NCBI RefSeq assembly: GCF_014898815.1
Contig: NW_026515545.1
Coordinates: forward strand, 1-64,000
Direction: 5' to 3'
Length of the DNA: 64,000 nt
Source of the DNA: Panonychus citri
Taxonomy: Eukaryota > Arthropoda > Arachnida > Trombidiformes > Tetranychidae
Shown here: positions 1 to 12,325 of the stretch, one piece after another
Layout: every line of letters begins with the position of its first letter
How positions within the stretch are numbered: the stretch's first letter is position 1
Notes under the pieces: model-generated
What the model was told of the DNA's origin: nothing
Seen by the model: the letters and a program-made list of their open reading frames with translations, nothing else
The model's database searches: none
Position numbers and translations under genes: made by a program

Positions 1-431
1 TGTCAACCGATATCAAGATCATCAAGAAAGTTCAAATCAACAGTTAACAATTTGGTTAATCATATTAGTCAATTGTAACTAAATCAACCGTTTATGGATT
101 ATTGAGAAAATATTAAACCTAATAAAGAAAATCAATTAACAGGTTGGAAAAATCAAAGGATGATCAGCATTTTGACTAATGATTATTGGAAAAGTGAGTG
201 ATTGAGAGGTGAGAGAGAGAAATGGGTGAAAATTGGCTTATAAATGTAAGGGTAAAATGAGATTATCGGATTAGTTATCAAGTGTCAATTGATAAGTTAA
301 CAGTTATTGAAAGTTTTTGATAATCAAACATCAACAGTTAATATTGTTCAGTGTTGAGACAAGTCCAAAATTGAATCACCAGTGGATATTCAATGTATAA
401 GATTAAGTGAAAACCAGGGGAAAACGAAAGC

Positions 432-3400
432 ATGATTAAGCTTCCATCAGCCATTGGGCTTGTGATATTATTGATACTGAGTGAGCTTCAATGGACATTG
501 TTAATTCATGCATCAGATGATTCACTGATTGCAGGTAATTCACTATTGGATGGTGATCCAATTTCATCCAATGGCACATCAACATCAACCTTTTCACCGA
601 GTGACTTTTACATTGTTGATTTCAATGAAACTGATTCACCTCATGAGTTGCCAATTTCTATCATCATTACCATCTTCCTCTTCATCATCATCATCATCAT
701 CATCATCAACTTCACCGCCATCATTAACTGATTCATTATTGCCATCATCATCTTTAACATCAGCTGAATCCGCATCATCAGCTTCATTCAGCCTTCCTAC
801 GGATTTATCAACAATTCATCATCTTCGGCAAACTTTTCAATAACCTATCAATTGGATGACCTTCATTCAGAAAGTTCATTTCAACATAATCGTCAAGATA
901 TTGGTCCATGGGTTAAACATGATTCCAATCCAGGTTATGGTAATCGTCCTTCATCATCTTCGTCTTCAATAGAATCAATGACGATTATGATGAAGATGGT
1001 AAATCAGGTCCAGTGCATCGTCCAAGCAGCTCAATTTACAACAGGTGAGAAACGAGAAAGCGAAAAGTAAACAAACAAAACCATGAAAAAGAAAACACAA
1101 TTTTCTATCCCAAAACCAATAATACAAACGAACAAGAGATAAATTATCAGCTCCAATGATTGAACATTATAACAGAAAAGCAACATGATAATCACAATTT
1201 AATCTTCTTCCAACAATTGATTTAATCACAATTTAAGAGAATCGAAAAAAAAGACACAAAAATAGATTGCGAAAGAGAAAAAGTTGTAAAAGATGAAAAG
1301 ATAGTTGATACCAACAATTTTCCTTCATTTTTATCCTCAATTTCTACTCAAATTACTTTGAATTTCTCTTCTTCTCTTATACATGATGATTACTGTTGGA
1401 ATATTGTTGATATTTTACCTTCTTCTTGTTTTTTTTTCGCTGCCATTAAAAGAGAGAAAAATAGATAGAATTAAGTAGAGAGCGTGAAAAAAAGCGAGGA
1501 GAAGGTAAAAAAAGTATTGCTTGTCTTTTCGACTGTGGTGTGAACTCCAAACTCTCAGGTAAACAGAACCAGCGAAACATTCATGTCATTTATTTAGTCA
1601 TTAAAGGAAAAAATTACAGCAAAACAAATCAACAAACGACTTACAAAGCTCAAAACTCTGAATCTTTTGAAATGAACATTCAACCTTAGATTGGATTCTG
1701 TTTCTTTCTTCACTAACAACTAATGATCTAAAAGCTCTTCTCCTTTTCTCTTTTGTTTTCCTTTCTTTTCTTCCACTAAATTCGTTTCTCTTCCATTTAC
1801 GTTTTTTCTTCTCTTTTCTTTCTCTTCAATCTTATTTACTCTTCTCATAGGCCTTCATATCAACATGGTGGACCATCATCTCATTCTTATCCCACATCTT
1901 CACCATCTCCTTCTTCTTCTTCTTCTTCTTCTTCGGGGAAATCTCAAATTCTAAGACATGAATACAGTTACCAACCAGCATCAGGTAGATCAACAGGTTT
2001 CAAGTACAATGGTCCACAGGTAAGACAGTCTCATGAGGATTCAAGTTCTTCCAATAAAGAGGATTATCGTCGAGTAGCTCGTAAGGATATGAGAAGAGAT
2101 CATCATGAAAATGGTAATTCTGGTAATCCAGTGGGTGGACCTGTTGTACATGAATGGATGAATATAGATCATGGTAATTCAGGTTCATCTGAAGGTAATG
2201 AAGGACCAATTCCACCTCTAATTCACAGTCACATGGACCTCATCATTCATATTCTAACGGTAACAACAATAGCCCAAATAATCATAATAACAATAAGCAT
2301 CCATCAAAGTATCAATCTTCCGGTTATCAAGCACAACCGGTCCTCAACATCAGCCAATTCAACCTCCTTAACCTCAAGCTCAATCTACGAGTGATTCAGA
2401 TGATACTTCCTGGGGTAATAGTCAATCTTCTGGTGATGGTTCTAATGAAGGATCACCATCAATTCAATACGATGAACCCTCCATGAGACAAGGTTATGAT
2501 GAGGAAGCTAGTGAATCAGAAGAATCAGAAGAAGATGACGAGATAACATCCAGCGGGCCTGAAGTCATTGTTAAACATCAAATTCATCATCATTCACAAC
2601 ATCAGGATCAACAACATCAAACTGGACCTATTCAACAACATCATGTAACAATTAACCACCCAAGCCTTCGGGCCCAACATACCAGTACCTCAGGCTCATG
2701 GTAATAATAATAATAACCATGAAAGTGCCACAGGGTTGACAAAACATGATGAAAACTATTGGAATGGTCCATCATCATCAATGGATGGATTCAGTAAATT
2801 TCGTAAAATGAAAGAAGCGGAAAAAGAGGGATTAATGGTTTTACCCATGTCGCGAGTTCAGATCAATTCAAGAGCCGATAAACCCCAGAAACGAGAGTAC
2901 AGCGTTTCGACAAAGTACAAAAAAGGTAAAAAGTATGAAAAGAAGTACAAGAAGGTAAAATCGAAGAAAAAGAAGAAGAAGAAAAAGTGCTGCAAGAAAA
3001 AGAAATGTAAAAAGGCGAAAAAGTGTAAACCCAAGAAGAAAAAGTGTAAAAAGCCGAAAAAGAAATGCTGTGAAAAGGAAGAAAAGGAGTGGGGCGAATG
3101 GCCTGAAATGGAAGTTGTTTTCAAGAAGCCCAAGAAGAAGAAGAAGAGTAAAGGATGGGACTCATGGGGAGGTTACGGCGATTCCTATGGCAGTTACGAA
3201 GGCAAGGAAACGGAATATTTGAATGCTAAAGATATTCTTGGTGCTGAGTATCTTGTCGAACCTCCGATTGGTAATGCTGATATTTATATAGAAAGAAAGA
3301 ACCTCATTCGGAGGAAGAAGAGGAAGAGCATGAAGATGAAGAGAAGAAGATCAGAAAGAGGATAGAGAAGATAAAGAGCCTGCAAAGATCGAACCAATGA

Positions 3401-4180
3401 GTGCGATTAAACAGCGAGAAACTGCCACTGGAATTTCAGAAGGTGGAGATAATTCTGGTGGAGCGAATGTCCAGAAAAATCAACAACAATCGAAACAATT
3501 GAAGCCAGTGACAAAGTACGAAGTCGATCGACCTTATGAAGTTCACGAGGTGGACATGTTTCCTAAATTTGAATCTGACCCTCTCAACTTTGGTCTCTGC
3601 TTTGGGTGGTGGTTTCGACCCCATGCTTAACAATGCAAGATTAGATGCAAGATTTCCCGGATTAACAGGTCCATTTAGTGGTCAAGAAAGTAATACAGAA
3701 AATAAAGGTGACATTGGAAGGATAAAAAGCAAAGGCTCAACAATAGGGAACACAAGAGATTCGACAAGGATTGGAGCAAGTGTGTCACTCAATAATGATG
3801 GTGAAAGGTCATCAGTAACTAATGAAAATAAATACAAAAGCGACCTCAACATCCAGAGATTATTGATGTTGATGATGTATCAGCATCTTCAAAGGTAGAA
3901 ACTCAATCTCAACAAGAACAACATCCAAATCATCAGCCGACAGATCAACAACAAACACGAGTAGACCTTAGGACCGGTCAAGTGTAAACAATGAATCTGG
4001 TCGAGGTCAGGTTGAAGGTCATCTGATTGGAAGAAGATGAATGAACCAGATGAGCCATGGAAAGCCAATCAAGCTCAGATTGAAGGAGATAGATGGTCAA
4101 CTGATATTATTCATCGTAATGATTGGAGAGTCGGTGCTAAGCAGCCTCCTCCAAAAAGTGATGATGTCGTTGACCCTTGA
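432..4180 (+). CDS. Secreted Ser/His/Asn-rich protein with Lys/Cys-rich block; frame-broken
   Basis: I do not recognise the family. The ATG at 432 opens a good signal peptide (hydrophobic core about residues 8-26), then Ser/Thr/Asn-rich sequence. Exon 1 ends at 1044 (ACAG then GTGAGA); the 806-base intron ends in a pyrimidine tract and CATAG at 1850; exon 2 runs to a TGA at 4178-4180. Within exon 2: a Ser/His/Asn/Gln-rich part (1852-2700), an acidic EESEEDDE patch near 2520, a Lys/Cys-rich block (about 2925-3080, with motifs such as KKCCKKKKCKK), a Trp/Gly/Tyr-rich stretch (about 3080-3200), then Glu/Arg- and Gln-rich tails. The coding frame changes near 660, 800, 965, 2220, 2335, 2700, 3365, 3600, 3850 and 3985, with an in-frame TAA near 2378. 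Plausible protein resumes each time, so assembly indels or a young pseudogene are both possible. An extracellular or adhesive role is only a guess from composition. Confidence 0.6.
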
Positions 4181-4234
4181 CCTTCTCTCAGGTCACTACT
4201 AACATTTTTCGCATCATTTTTACTCTTCTCAATT

Positions 4235-4240
4235 AATAAA
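4235..4240 (+). terminator. AATAAA polyadenylation signal of the 432-4180 gene
   Basis: AATAAA lies 55 bases after the TGA at 4178-4180, followed by a second overlapping TAAATAAAC run. The distance and AT-rich context suit a 3' end signal. It marks the end of the plus-strand transcript only a few hundred bases from the grainyhead exon on the other strand. Confidence 0.5.
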
Positions 4241-4549
4241 TAAACGTAATGACGTGTAGATCACATCACCCCAACGATTTGGAATTAACAAAGTTCAATA
4301 ACTGCAACAAAACTTTTTCATTATCAATCTTTTTTTTTTTCAACAAGAATCATTCATTTATCTCGAAACACTAATTAGTTACTATCTGAATATTTCAGAA
4401 AATTTTTACACTCATTATTGGGACTATCGACAAGTGTAATTCAAGAAATTTTTTTTTCGAAATAAAAAATACTCATTAATCAAACCAGAATGAAAAGTTT
4501 GCAAACATTTGTTGAATCATTGGAATAGTAATTAAGAGAATGGACTTAC

Positions 4550-5323
4550 TTCCAGTGGCGGTGAGTTTACGTTTGGCAGCTCTTCTCTCTTCATCTCGAG
4601 TTTTTCTTTCTGCGCCTTTATCACAGAAGACTTTAATTTGACAGTAGCCCCGATGAATTGGTGGACTTCCCTCGCGGAAATCATCAAAAGTGTCAATCTG
4701 AAGGTGTAAAGGTAATCCCTTGACCCCCTTCTGATTGCTGAAATCAGTGCTCAAACATTGCACAGCAACGTTGATCTTAGCAGGTCCTTCTAGAGGATTC
4801 CAATAAAAAGCAATTGAGTTATGTGTCACCTCCTCAATCGGCCCAATGATACCGGACGAGTTCTTAGTATCTGCATCAAGGATTCGCTGTTTAACTGAGT
4901 GTTGACGACTATGCCAAAATTGCCATGATTTAATCTCATCTTCATGTAATTTCTCCTCCCTGAACACCAATAACACCAGAGACTTAACTGTGGCACTTTT
5001 TAAGGGTAGCAGGATCAGAATATATTCTAATGTGATCCCATAATTGACCTTTATTGATATAAGTGATCCTATCATCTTCTTCTTTGGCTTGTCGATATTG
5101 GTGACTCTAGATAATATTTATAACCGACTTCGAGAATATTTTGGTATTTGCACTTTATCTACTTCAGAATTTCGGTTATACTCATTCCATGATCGTTTTC
5201 CGCCGGAAGTTTTGCTTCCTCCTACAGTCGATGGTGTCGATGAGTTTGAATTGGACTCTCCGGTTCCAGAGACTGGTGACGTTAGATTAGGTGAGGTAAC
5301 GGTTATTGTTGTTGAATGGTCTA
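4550..5323 (-). CDS. grh: grainyhead exon with CP2-type DNA-binding domain (frame-broken)
   Basis: Grainyhead is the conserved epidermal transcription factor of the CP2 family. This exon encodes a Ser/Thr linker, KRSWNEYNRNSEVDKVQIPK, and the core DNA-binding domain with signature segments such as WQFWHSRQHSVKQRILDAD, CLSTDFSNQKGVKGLPLHLQ and YCQIKVFCDKGAERKTRDEE, which match grainyhead rather than TFCP2/LSF. The acceptor is TACAG at 5324-5325; the donor is GTAAGT at 4549-4544. Between about 5140 and 4997 the frame changes at least five times, yet each piece (VGYKYYLESPISTSQRR, EDDRITYINKGQ, YGITLEY, SDPATLK, SATVKS) is the expected domain sequence. From 4997 down to 4550 the frame is clean. 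The C-terminal dimerisation exons are not in the window and should lie to its left. Confidence 0.9.
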
Positions 5324-6150
5324 CTGTATGGAAACAGGTAAAATGGCCTAAGACAAAAAGAAAGTGACAGTTCACAAGTGGGTGGGAGGGCAGAGAAAGA
5401 GTATAAGAGAAAGAGAGAGAGAGAGGAAGACGAGCAAGAGAAAAGGTGAGTGTGGTGGGTAAAAAGGAGAAAAACAATTAGCAAACAATATAAAAAGCGA
5501 AATGTAAACAAAGGAGAAAAAAGTTCTAACAATAAGAGAATGAAAAAAAAAAAGAATGCAAAGAGATGGGTGGAGATAGCAAATTGCATTCTAATGCAAA
5601 GATGATAATGAGGATGATGAGGGGATGATGAGGATGAATATAAGGATGAATGAGCTGTTTGCAATATGATATAGCAAATTTTGCGTAAACTACAAGAGCT
5701 ACAAAACTAACATAGGAAAAGTTTTCTTTCTGCAAAAGTGAACAAAACTATTCAGTGTGTAAAGTTAATTGTTACCAATTTAATATAACTGCGCACCTAA
5801 TCAACATTATAACCATGATAATATGTTCTGATAGTGGATATATACACAAAGGTAAAGAGCCAATCATGATTAAGTGTTTTATAGTTCAGCATGAAAACTT
5901 TTTTTGTGTAGGAATTGAATGGAGAAGAGGAAAAAAGTTAATTAAGATTAAGATCAATGGAAGATGATTATAGTTAGTGGTTAAGTGTGTATGTATGTGT
6001 ATGTATGTGTGTGTAGAGATGATTTTCATCCTTCTCTCTCACTATTATGATTGAAGAGAAAAATAAAACAAAGAAGTTTTCGAGTTAATTTAAAAAGAAA
6101 AGGGGTCCAGATAATAGTAATTAAAATACGTCATGTTAACCAACAATTAC

Positions 6151-6745
6151 CTGATCATGATTTGTTACTGATCCTGATCCAGTTACACCAGTAGCAGTGT
6201 AATAGTCACTATAAGTTATATAATCAGTTGTCAGGTAAACGGTGCCATTGTTACTTGGGCGACCTGTTGCTCCTTGGGCCACTGTGGCATGAGATGCTAC
6301 ATCTGAATTGACCTGAGGTGGTTCAAGTGAGTGGTATGAAGGTGAAGGTGGTTGGGGTTGGGGTTGTGTTGATGGTGTTGGTTGGCATTGGGTTGAAGAT
6401 GAAGATGAAGCATCACAGGTTGATAATAGTGTTGATAAAGTTGTAAGTGTTGGTGGTGAACATGATGATGTTAATGATGATGATGATGATGAACATTGGA
6501 CAGGAATCATCGGTTTTAGTGTTGTTGTTGTGGTTTGTTGATTATCATCATCATCATCATTGTTGATGTTGTTGTTGTTGTTGTTGATTTCATTTACATT
6601 GTTGGTGTTGGTGTTGTTGTTGTTGTTGTTACAATCAGTAAATTCATCAGCAGCAAGTAGTTGATAAAATCAATGATTTATCACAATAATCCAACGATTT
6701 AAATTGGTTAAAATCCAATGTAATTGTTGATCCAGTTTGTGTCAT
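6151..6745 (-). CDS. grh: grainyhead N-terminal exon, probable alternative start
   Basis: Upstream of the DNA-binding exon lies a coding stretch rich in Asn, Asp, Thr, Ser and Pro that ends with GTVYLTTDYITYSDYYTATG and the donor CAG|GTAATT at 6151. No AG acceptor occurs on this strand for well over 150 bases above the Asn repeats, so the exon probably starts transcription-side. An ATG at 6745 begins MTQTGSTITLDFNQFKS but runs into a stop near 6650; the downstream frame opens at about the same place, so one indel there would join them. The alternative is initiation at the in-frame ATG at 6510. The donor phase does not match the next exon's acceptor at 5323 directly, so a further small exon or an indel is implied. 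Confidence 0.55.
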
Positions 6746-7712
6746 GATTTAAATTGTTTGTATATATATAAATTAATTGTTATTTAATAATCACCACAAA
6801 GGAAAAACAAAAACACACAAAATTTTTGATGAACAGATGATTTACAATTAAATCAGTTGAATTCATGGAAACAAGAATAGAAAATTAAATGAACAATTAA
6901 CATTTGATTTACAACAAGACATATAAACTTTATCAAGATTAAGAATTTTAATTTTGGCTAATTAATATTAATAGTTGACCATCATCACCATCATCAGTGA
7001 ATAACAACCAATTTACAATTTAAATTGTGCATTTGATATTTACACCTAAGAACCACAATCTAACCATCACTAGCCAATACCTTGCTCTGCAATTTAACAA
7101 TTAATCAAATTAACCTTTTTGATTAACCGATGATTTACCTCAAGAAATCAATTAAATCACCGCAAGAAAGAAAAGATAATCAGTGAGATTTTTTTTTCTC
7201 TCGCGATTAAAGTGCAAAGATTAACAGAGAGTCTTTAGGATCCAATGGGTTGGAGAAGAAGATGATTGATATTCAATTGAATTTGGAATCAAAATCAATA
7301 CACGAGGAGAAGAAGAAGAAAAAAAGGAAAGAAGAAGAAGAGAAATTAATCTCATATGATGATGATGATGATGATGATAAAGAAGAAGAAGAAGAAAAAG
7401 GAAAAAGAATAGAATAGAATAAGAAAAAGAATTAAAGGTAAGAAGAAAAAGAAAAAGAAAAAGGAATAAGAGAAGACAAAGAAAAAGATGAAAGCAGGTG
7501 AATAGATTACATAGAGTTTTTTTTTGTTCTTTTCTTTTCTTCTCTCAACCTAAACAATTATCATCTACCTGAGATCTACAAGTACTTTATAGCGATTGAG
7601 AGAGTGGGTGAGAGAGAGAGAGAGAGAGATTATCAACTGATTTTGAGATGAAAGGTGAAGATTTAAGATGAAGAATGGATTAAAATGAAATGGTAGAGAT
7701 TTAGATTATTAC

Positions 7713-8031
7713 CTGGACAGTGTAAGCCGTATTTGGTTCAAGATCATAAGCTGGAGCAGCAAAGGTTAGTTGTGTTCCTGGGTAAGGTTGAGCGGGTGCC
7801 AGAGAAATGACCGTAGTCGGTGGTGAAGGTTCAAGCTCACGAGTTTTCGATGCTGAATTTGTATTGGGTGGCAACATTTACCACTGTGGCGGGTGAAGCA
7901 AGTGGAGGCATAGAGGAGTCCAATGGTTCCTCCTTTATATTCACTGTAAATATTGTTGTTGATGGTGATGGTGATGGAGATGATGGCGATGATGACTCGG
8001 ATATTTTCATTTTCATTTGAATCACACACAA
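7713..8031 (-). CDS. grh: Probable upstream grainyhead exon (KEEPLD motif)
   Basis: Reading leftward, this segment encodes a Ser/Pro-rich start, then TTIFTVNIKEEPLDSS, a sumoylation-like KEEP motif common in transcription-factor activation regions, then PPTTVISLAPAQPYPGTQ and a tail ending in TYTVQ-like sequence at the donor CAG|GTAATA (7713). The frame breaks once near 7865, in an AAATT context. The 5' boundary is not clear: an ATG occurs at about 8031 and more at 8016-8010, but the segment could also be an internal exon. Assignment to grh rests on strand, position and character, not on a diagnostic domain. Confidence 0.45.
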
Positions 8032-8059
8032 GTGAAACAGGTTTTTCCTTTTCCGAGAT

Positions 8060-9340
8060 TCTCACTGAGAGAGAAGAGAGAAAGGAGAGAGAGAGAGAGA
8101 GAGAGAGAAGAGAGAGAAGAGAGAGAGAGAGAGAGGATGACAAAAAATGAACCTGAGAGAGAAAGAGAGAAATGTAGACAGAGAAGAGAAAAAGAAAGTA
8201 GAAAGAAGGAAATAATGAAGGAAAAGGTAGAAAGAGATTTTTGTTTTACTCTCTTCGGTCTCTGTCTTCTCTCTCTCTCTCTTCTTACCTACGATGATGA
8301 TAAACTGCATCCTCCTTACGTTTGAAGGAAAATCTTTTTCTCTTAAGATAATGAAGAAAAACATAAACGCCTTAGTAGAGACTCTCAAGGCGGGTTGAGT
8401 TATTTACTATTCCAACGTTGAGTCCATTTTAAAACGACGCCTCCTAAAAGGAGCGAAACATGAAAATCATTTCTATCTTTTTCTCTTTCTTTCTCTTTCG
8501 TTTATCATCTTTCATTTTCTTAAGAGATTTTCTTATTAAGAAAGCGCATGAACATCTTCTCTTTCTTTTTTTCTCTCTCTCTTCGACCAAAGATCCAACC
8601 TCTAAGGTACTTTCTTTTTCTCTCTCTTTTTTTTCTATCATCATCATCACTCATTCGCATTTCTTATTCTCATCTTATCGTTGTTACTCTGTCTCTTTTT
8701 TTTTCTTCAACAGGTAAAGAAGAGAAAAAGAAAGACCTGAAGAACCTTCTTCATCTTCATCATCATCATCATCTTCTTCTTCTTCTTCTTCTTCTTCGTC
8801 TTCTTTGTCTTGGAACTTTCTCCTTCCCTCTTTGTTTCTCTCTTTCTCTCTTATTCTCTCTACCAAAATTTCTTCTTCTCTTTCTATTTACCTGTCTATT
8901 TATCTTCTTCTTCTTTTGCCTGAGGTGAAAACCTGAGTCCCTTTAATTTTCTGGTTCTTTCCCAACCTGAGCTTCTTTTTTCTTATATTCACTTTCATCA
9001 TCTTTTTATCTTCCCAACCCCCTGGTTCTGGTCTCGGGTTGTCTAATACATTTTTTTTTCTTCAATGAAGGTGAGAGAGAGAGAAAAAAAAGAAAAACTT
9101 TTCATCATCTTCATCAACAAACAGGAACAACGACAACACAAAAGAAATTTCATCTTCATCAGAATTTTTTCTTCTCTATTCAAATTATTATTATTCCATT
9201 TTGTTTCTCTCTCTCTCTCTTTCTCTATCATTCTAATCATCTTCATCCACTTGATCCTTAATCATCTTTACTCTTTTTCATCCAACAGGTTGATCAATAT
9301 CACCCCCATCATCTTCATCATCTTCATCATTAACATTGAT
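8060..9340. repeat. Purine/pyrimidine-rich microsatellite region
   Basis: This is a dense run of GA-, GAA-, CT- and CTT-type repeats: (GA)n at about 8078-8134, CT-rich 8260-8290 and 8560-8900, CTT runs near 8773-8800, and CT again near 9205-9225. The open frames here are low-complexity by-products and I support no gene in them. The region sits 5' to the visible grh exons and could be intron or promoter-proximal DNA. Confidence 0.7.
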
Positions 9341-11004
9341 TAAACTCAACGTAGTAAATTAGATGATAATTGATTTGATTTCTTGTGAATCTTTTAATCA
9401 CCATTAACATCATTTCTCTCATCAAATTCAAACAAACAATCAAATCTAATCTCTTTCCATTTAATTTGAAATTACACGAAAAAAAAAACACACACACAAA
9501 CATCATCTTCCTCTCAGTCTCATTATCATCATCATGAACATATATAAATGGCCTCAGGTGATTCTGAAACATTAATCTTCTATTTTTCAATTTCCTTACC
9601 AAAAAATTAAGAAGAAAACAAAAAATCATCAAACTTTTTGCGTGCAGAAAAAAAATATCATAAATATAATAAACCCCTTACACTTACATCATCCTAATCA
9701 TCATCATTAATGGTTGATAATTTGTAAAATCAAATCTAATTTACAATTGGTATCAACAATTACAAAGAATCTACGAGAATCAAATCAATAAGTTCCAATA
9801 AGTTAATGAAAATCTATCATCATTATTGGTTAAGATGAAGATGAAGATGAGGACAATGAATGATGATCAGTTGGTGATATTAATCAATGAAAAGACATTA
9901 CAATTTATTGTGAATATTTGATCATCAATTAACAAAGAGGAAGAAACTTGAGAGTTGATTATGATTTTGCACTTTAATTATCAATAAATCAATTGCAATT
10001 AATGTTAAACAACAATGAAAGAAATGCAATAAGATTTGTATAATTACATTGTAATCATAAAGTTTATTCAATTGTTAGCTAATAGTTAATGTAAACATAA
10101 GATGATGATGATGATGAAAAACATTCACAGGTAGTTGACAGTTATTCAGGTAAATCTATTCAATTTAAATATTACATGTATTATCAATATTATGATTAAC
10201 AATCACAATTAACAACAACGGTTATAACTAACAATTATAGACAGAATCTTAATTTGTATTTTTATTATTACAATCAAGTTTCATTTAAACAGCATGAATG
10301 ATTACATTGCAATTGTGAATTTAAATAGAATCAATTTACGATCAATTGGACCAACAATTAAACTGATTTTACTCTAACAAGTAATTGTTTTCATATTTTT
10401 CCATTTTCTTGGTTAATCTATTGTTAGATTATAATTCATTTTCTTAATCATGATTATCTTGCTGATTTTCTGATTACCTCTAACCCTTGATGATGATGAT
10501 TAAACATTAAAGGTATAATAACATTTACCTGAAGATGAGGATGAAAAGTCAGTGACTCTTACACCTTATTTACATTGGTTTGTTAATATTTAGTTGATTG
10601 TTGTTTAGTTTATGTTAAATTATCAAACAATAAGCAGTTAAGTAAAAAAAGACAAAGAAATAACTTTTACAATTACAATTGAATTGCAATTGAATTTCAA
10701 TGTGTAGGCAATTTAAGCTTTACCAATATTCATGGATATGCAATTGTGTTGAGTGCATCTTACAATCATTGTTAACAAATGATAATGATTAAGATGATGA
10801 TGATGATTAGGATGAAGATGAAGATAAAACGATTTACAATTTACTGTAAATTTTGATGATAATAAACAGTACTGACCATTGGTCATGGAGAAAAGGAAAA
10901 GTCTTTCCATAGAAAAGTTTCTCTCTTATTATGGTTTCCATTGTGTTACGATTGCGTTTTGATTGTAACCTTTTCTTACAAAGGCCTTTGTTAATATCTT
11001 CTTT

Positions 11005-11039
<35 letters not shown>

Positions 11040-12282
11040 CTCCATCATCATCACATTCATCATAATCCAATGATGATGATGATGATAAAACCACAAGGAA
11101 AAAAGTCAATCTTCAAATTACCTTTGTCATATTGTTATATCCTAGAAATTGGCTCAATACTTTAGGTGGTGAAAGTATTTAACTTTTTTTCTTGATTGTA
11201 ATTGTTAATTTGCTTTAATACCTTCATGTTGTTATTGTTGTTGATTTGATTTCAATTAAATTGCCAAGGTTATGATTAAATTGATGAAAAGCTTTTGTTT
11301 CAATCAAGTTAAATTTTGGCTCAACGAAAAAAGTTCATTTCTTTCAATACCTCTGATTGTTTCTGATTAATCTTAATCATTTCTGTAATTACAATCACTT
11401 GATTGGGTTTCAATTTATTATTATTATTGATTTTTGTTGCTGTTATTTAATAGTTACACCTTAATTGTTTGCTAATACATAATATATATACCTGATTATT
11501 ATATTAAAATGTTAATTGTTGGTTAACCTTTTCTGATTTTTTTTATCATTTTTTTTTAAACTGAACCTTTTTTTAAACTTTCCAATGATTAAGGTTATTG
11601 CAATTTAATTGCATTGTGTTATTAATCAAATCTCAATAGGATTTAATTGCATTTCTTGATTAACAATTAACCTTATGTTGATTCTGATGAGATTGATGTA
11701 TAAAGAGTTAATTTAGTTTGACCAATCAATAGTAAAGTGGCTGTAAAGTTAACTAATAACAATTTGAATAGTTGGAAGGTTAAATCAGAACAAATTATAT
11801 TTAACTTTTATTTAATCTAATCAAAGTGAATTTATAAATTGTTACAATGAGAGGAAAATTTTTACTTTTCTTTTACCATAACAAAGTAAAGTAACACAAT
11901 TAATGATCGACCAACAATCAGCGACGATTACAATGAGCAAGAGCAAATTAACATGACAGTTGATAGACAAATTTACACACACATACACACACAATCAACC
12001 AACAATTAGCATAATTATTGAAACTATTGGACTTGATAATCAAAGTTACAGATCAAAATTGTAATCAGAAAAATTGTCAACGGTCAACAACAAATTACCA
12101 AGGAAAAGTTTTTTCAAACATTTGAGAGAAAAAAAATTGAAAAACTCAAACTTGTTGCATGTTCGCAACAATCAATGCATATAATCAACTAATCAACCAA
12201 CTAACTATTAACGATGATTATGATTGCAAATAATATTATTTATGTGAATCAATTTTATCTCTCTTTCTCTCTCATTAACTAT

Positions 12283-12325
<43 letters not shown>

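Noticed and set aside
8017..9343. Several overlapping long open frames on both strands
   Set aside because: They are translations of GA/CT/GAA repeats (runs of Arg/Glu or Ser/Leu/Phe), present in several frames at once, with no domain or splice support.
10834..11109. Asp-rich minus-strand frame
   Set aside because: It translates a TCA/ATG microsatellite; there is no homology and no splice context.
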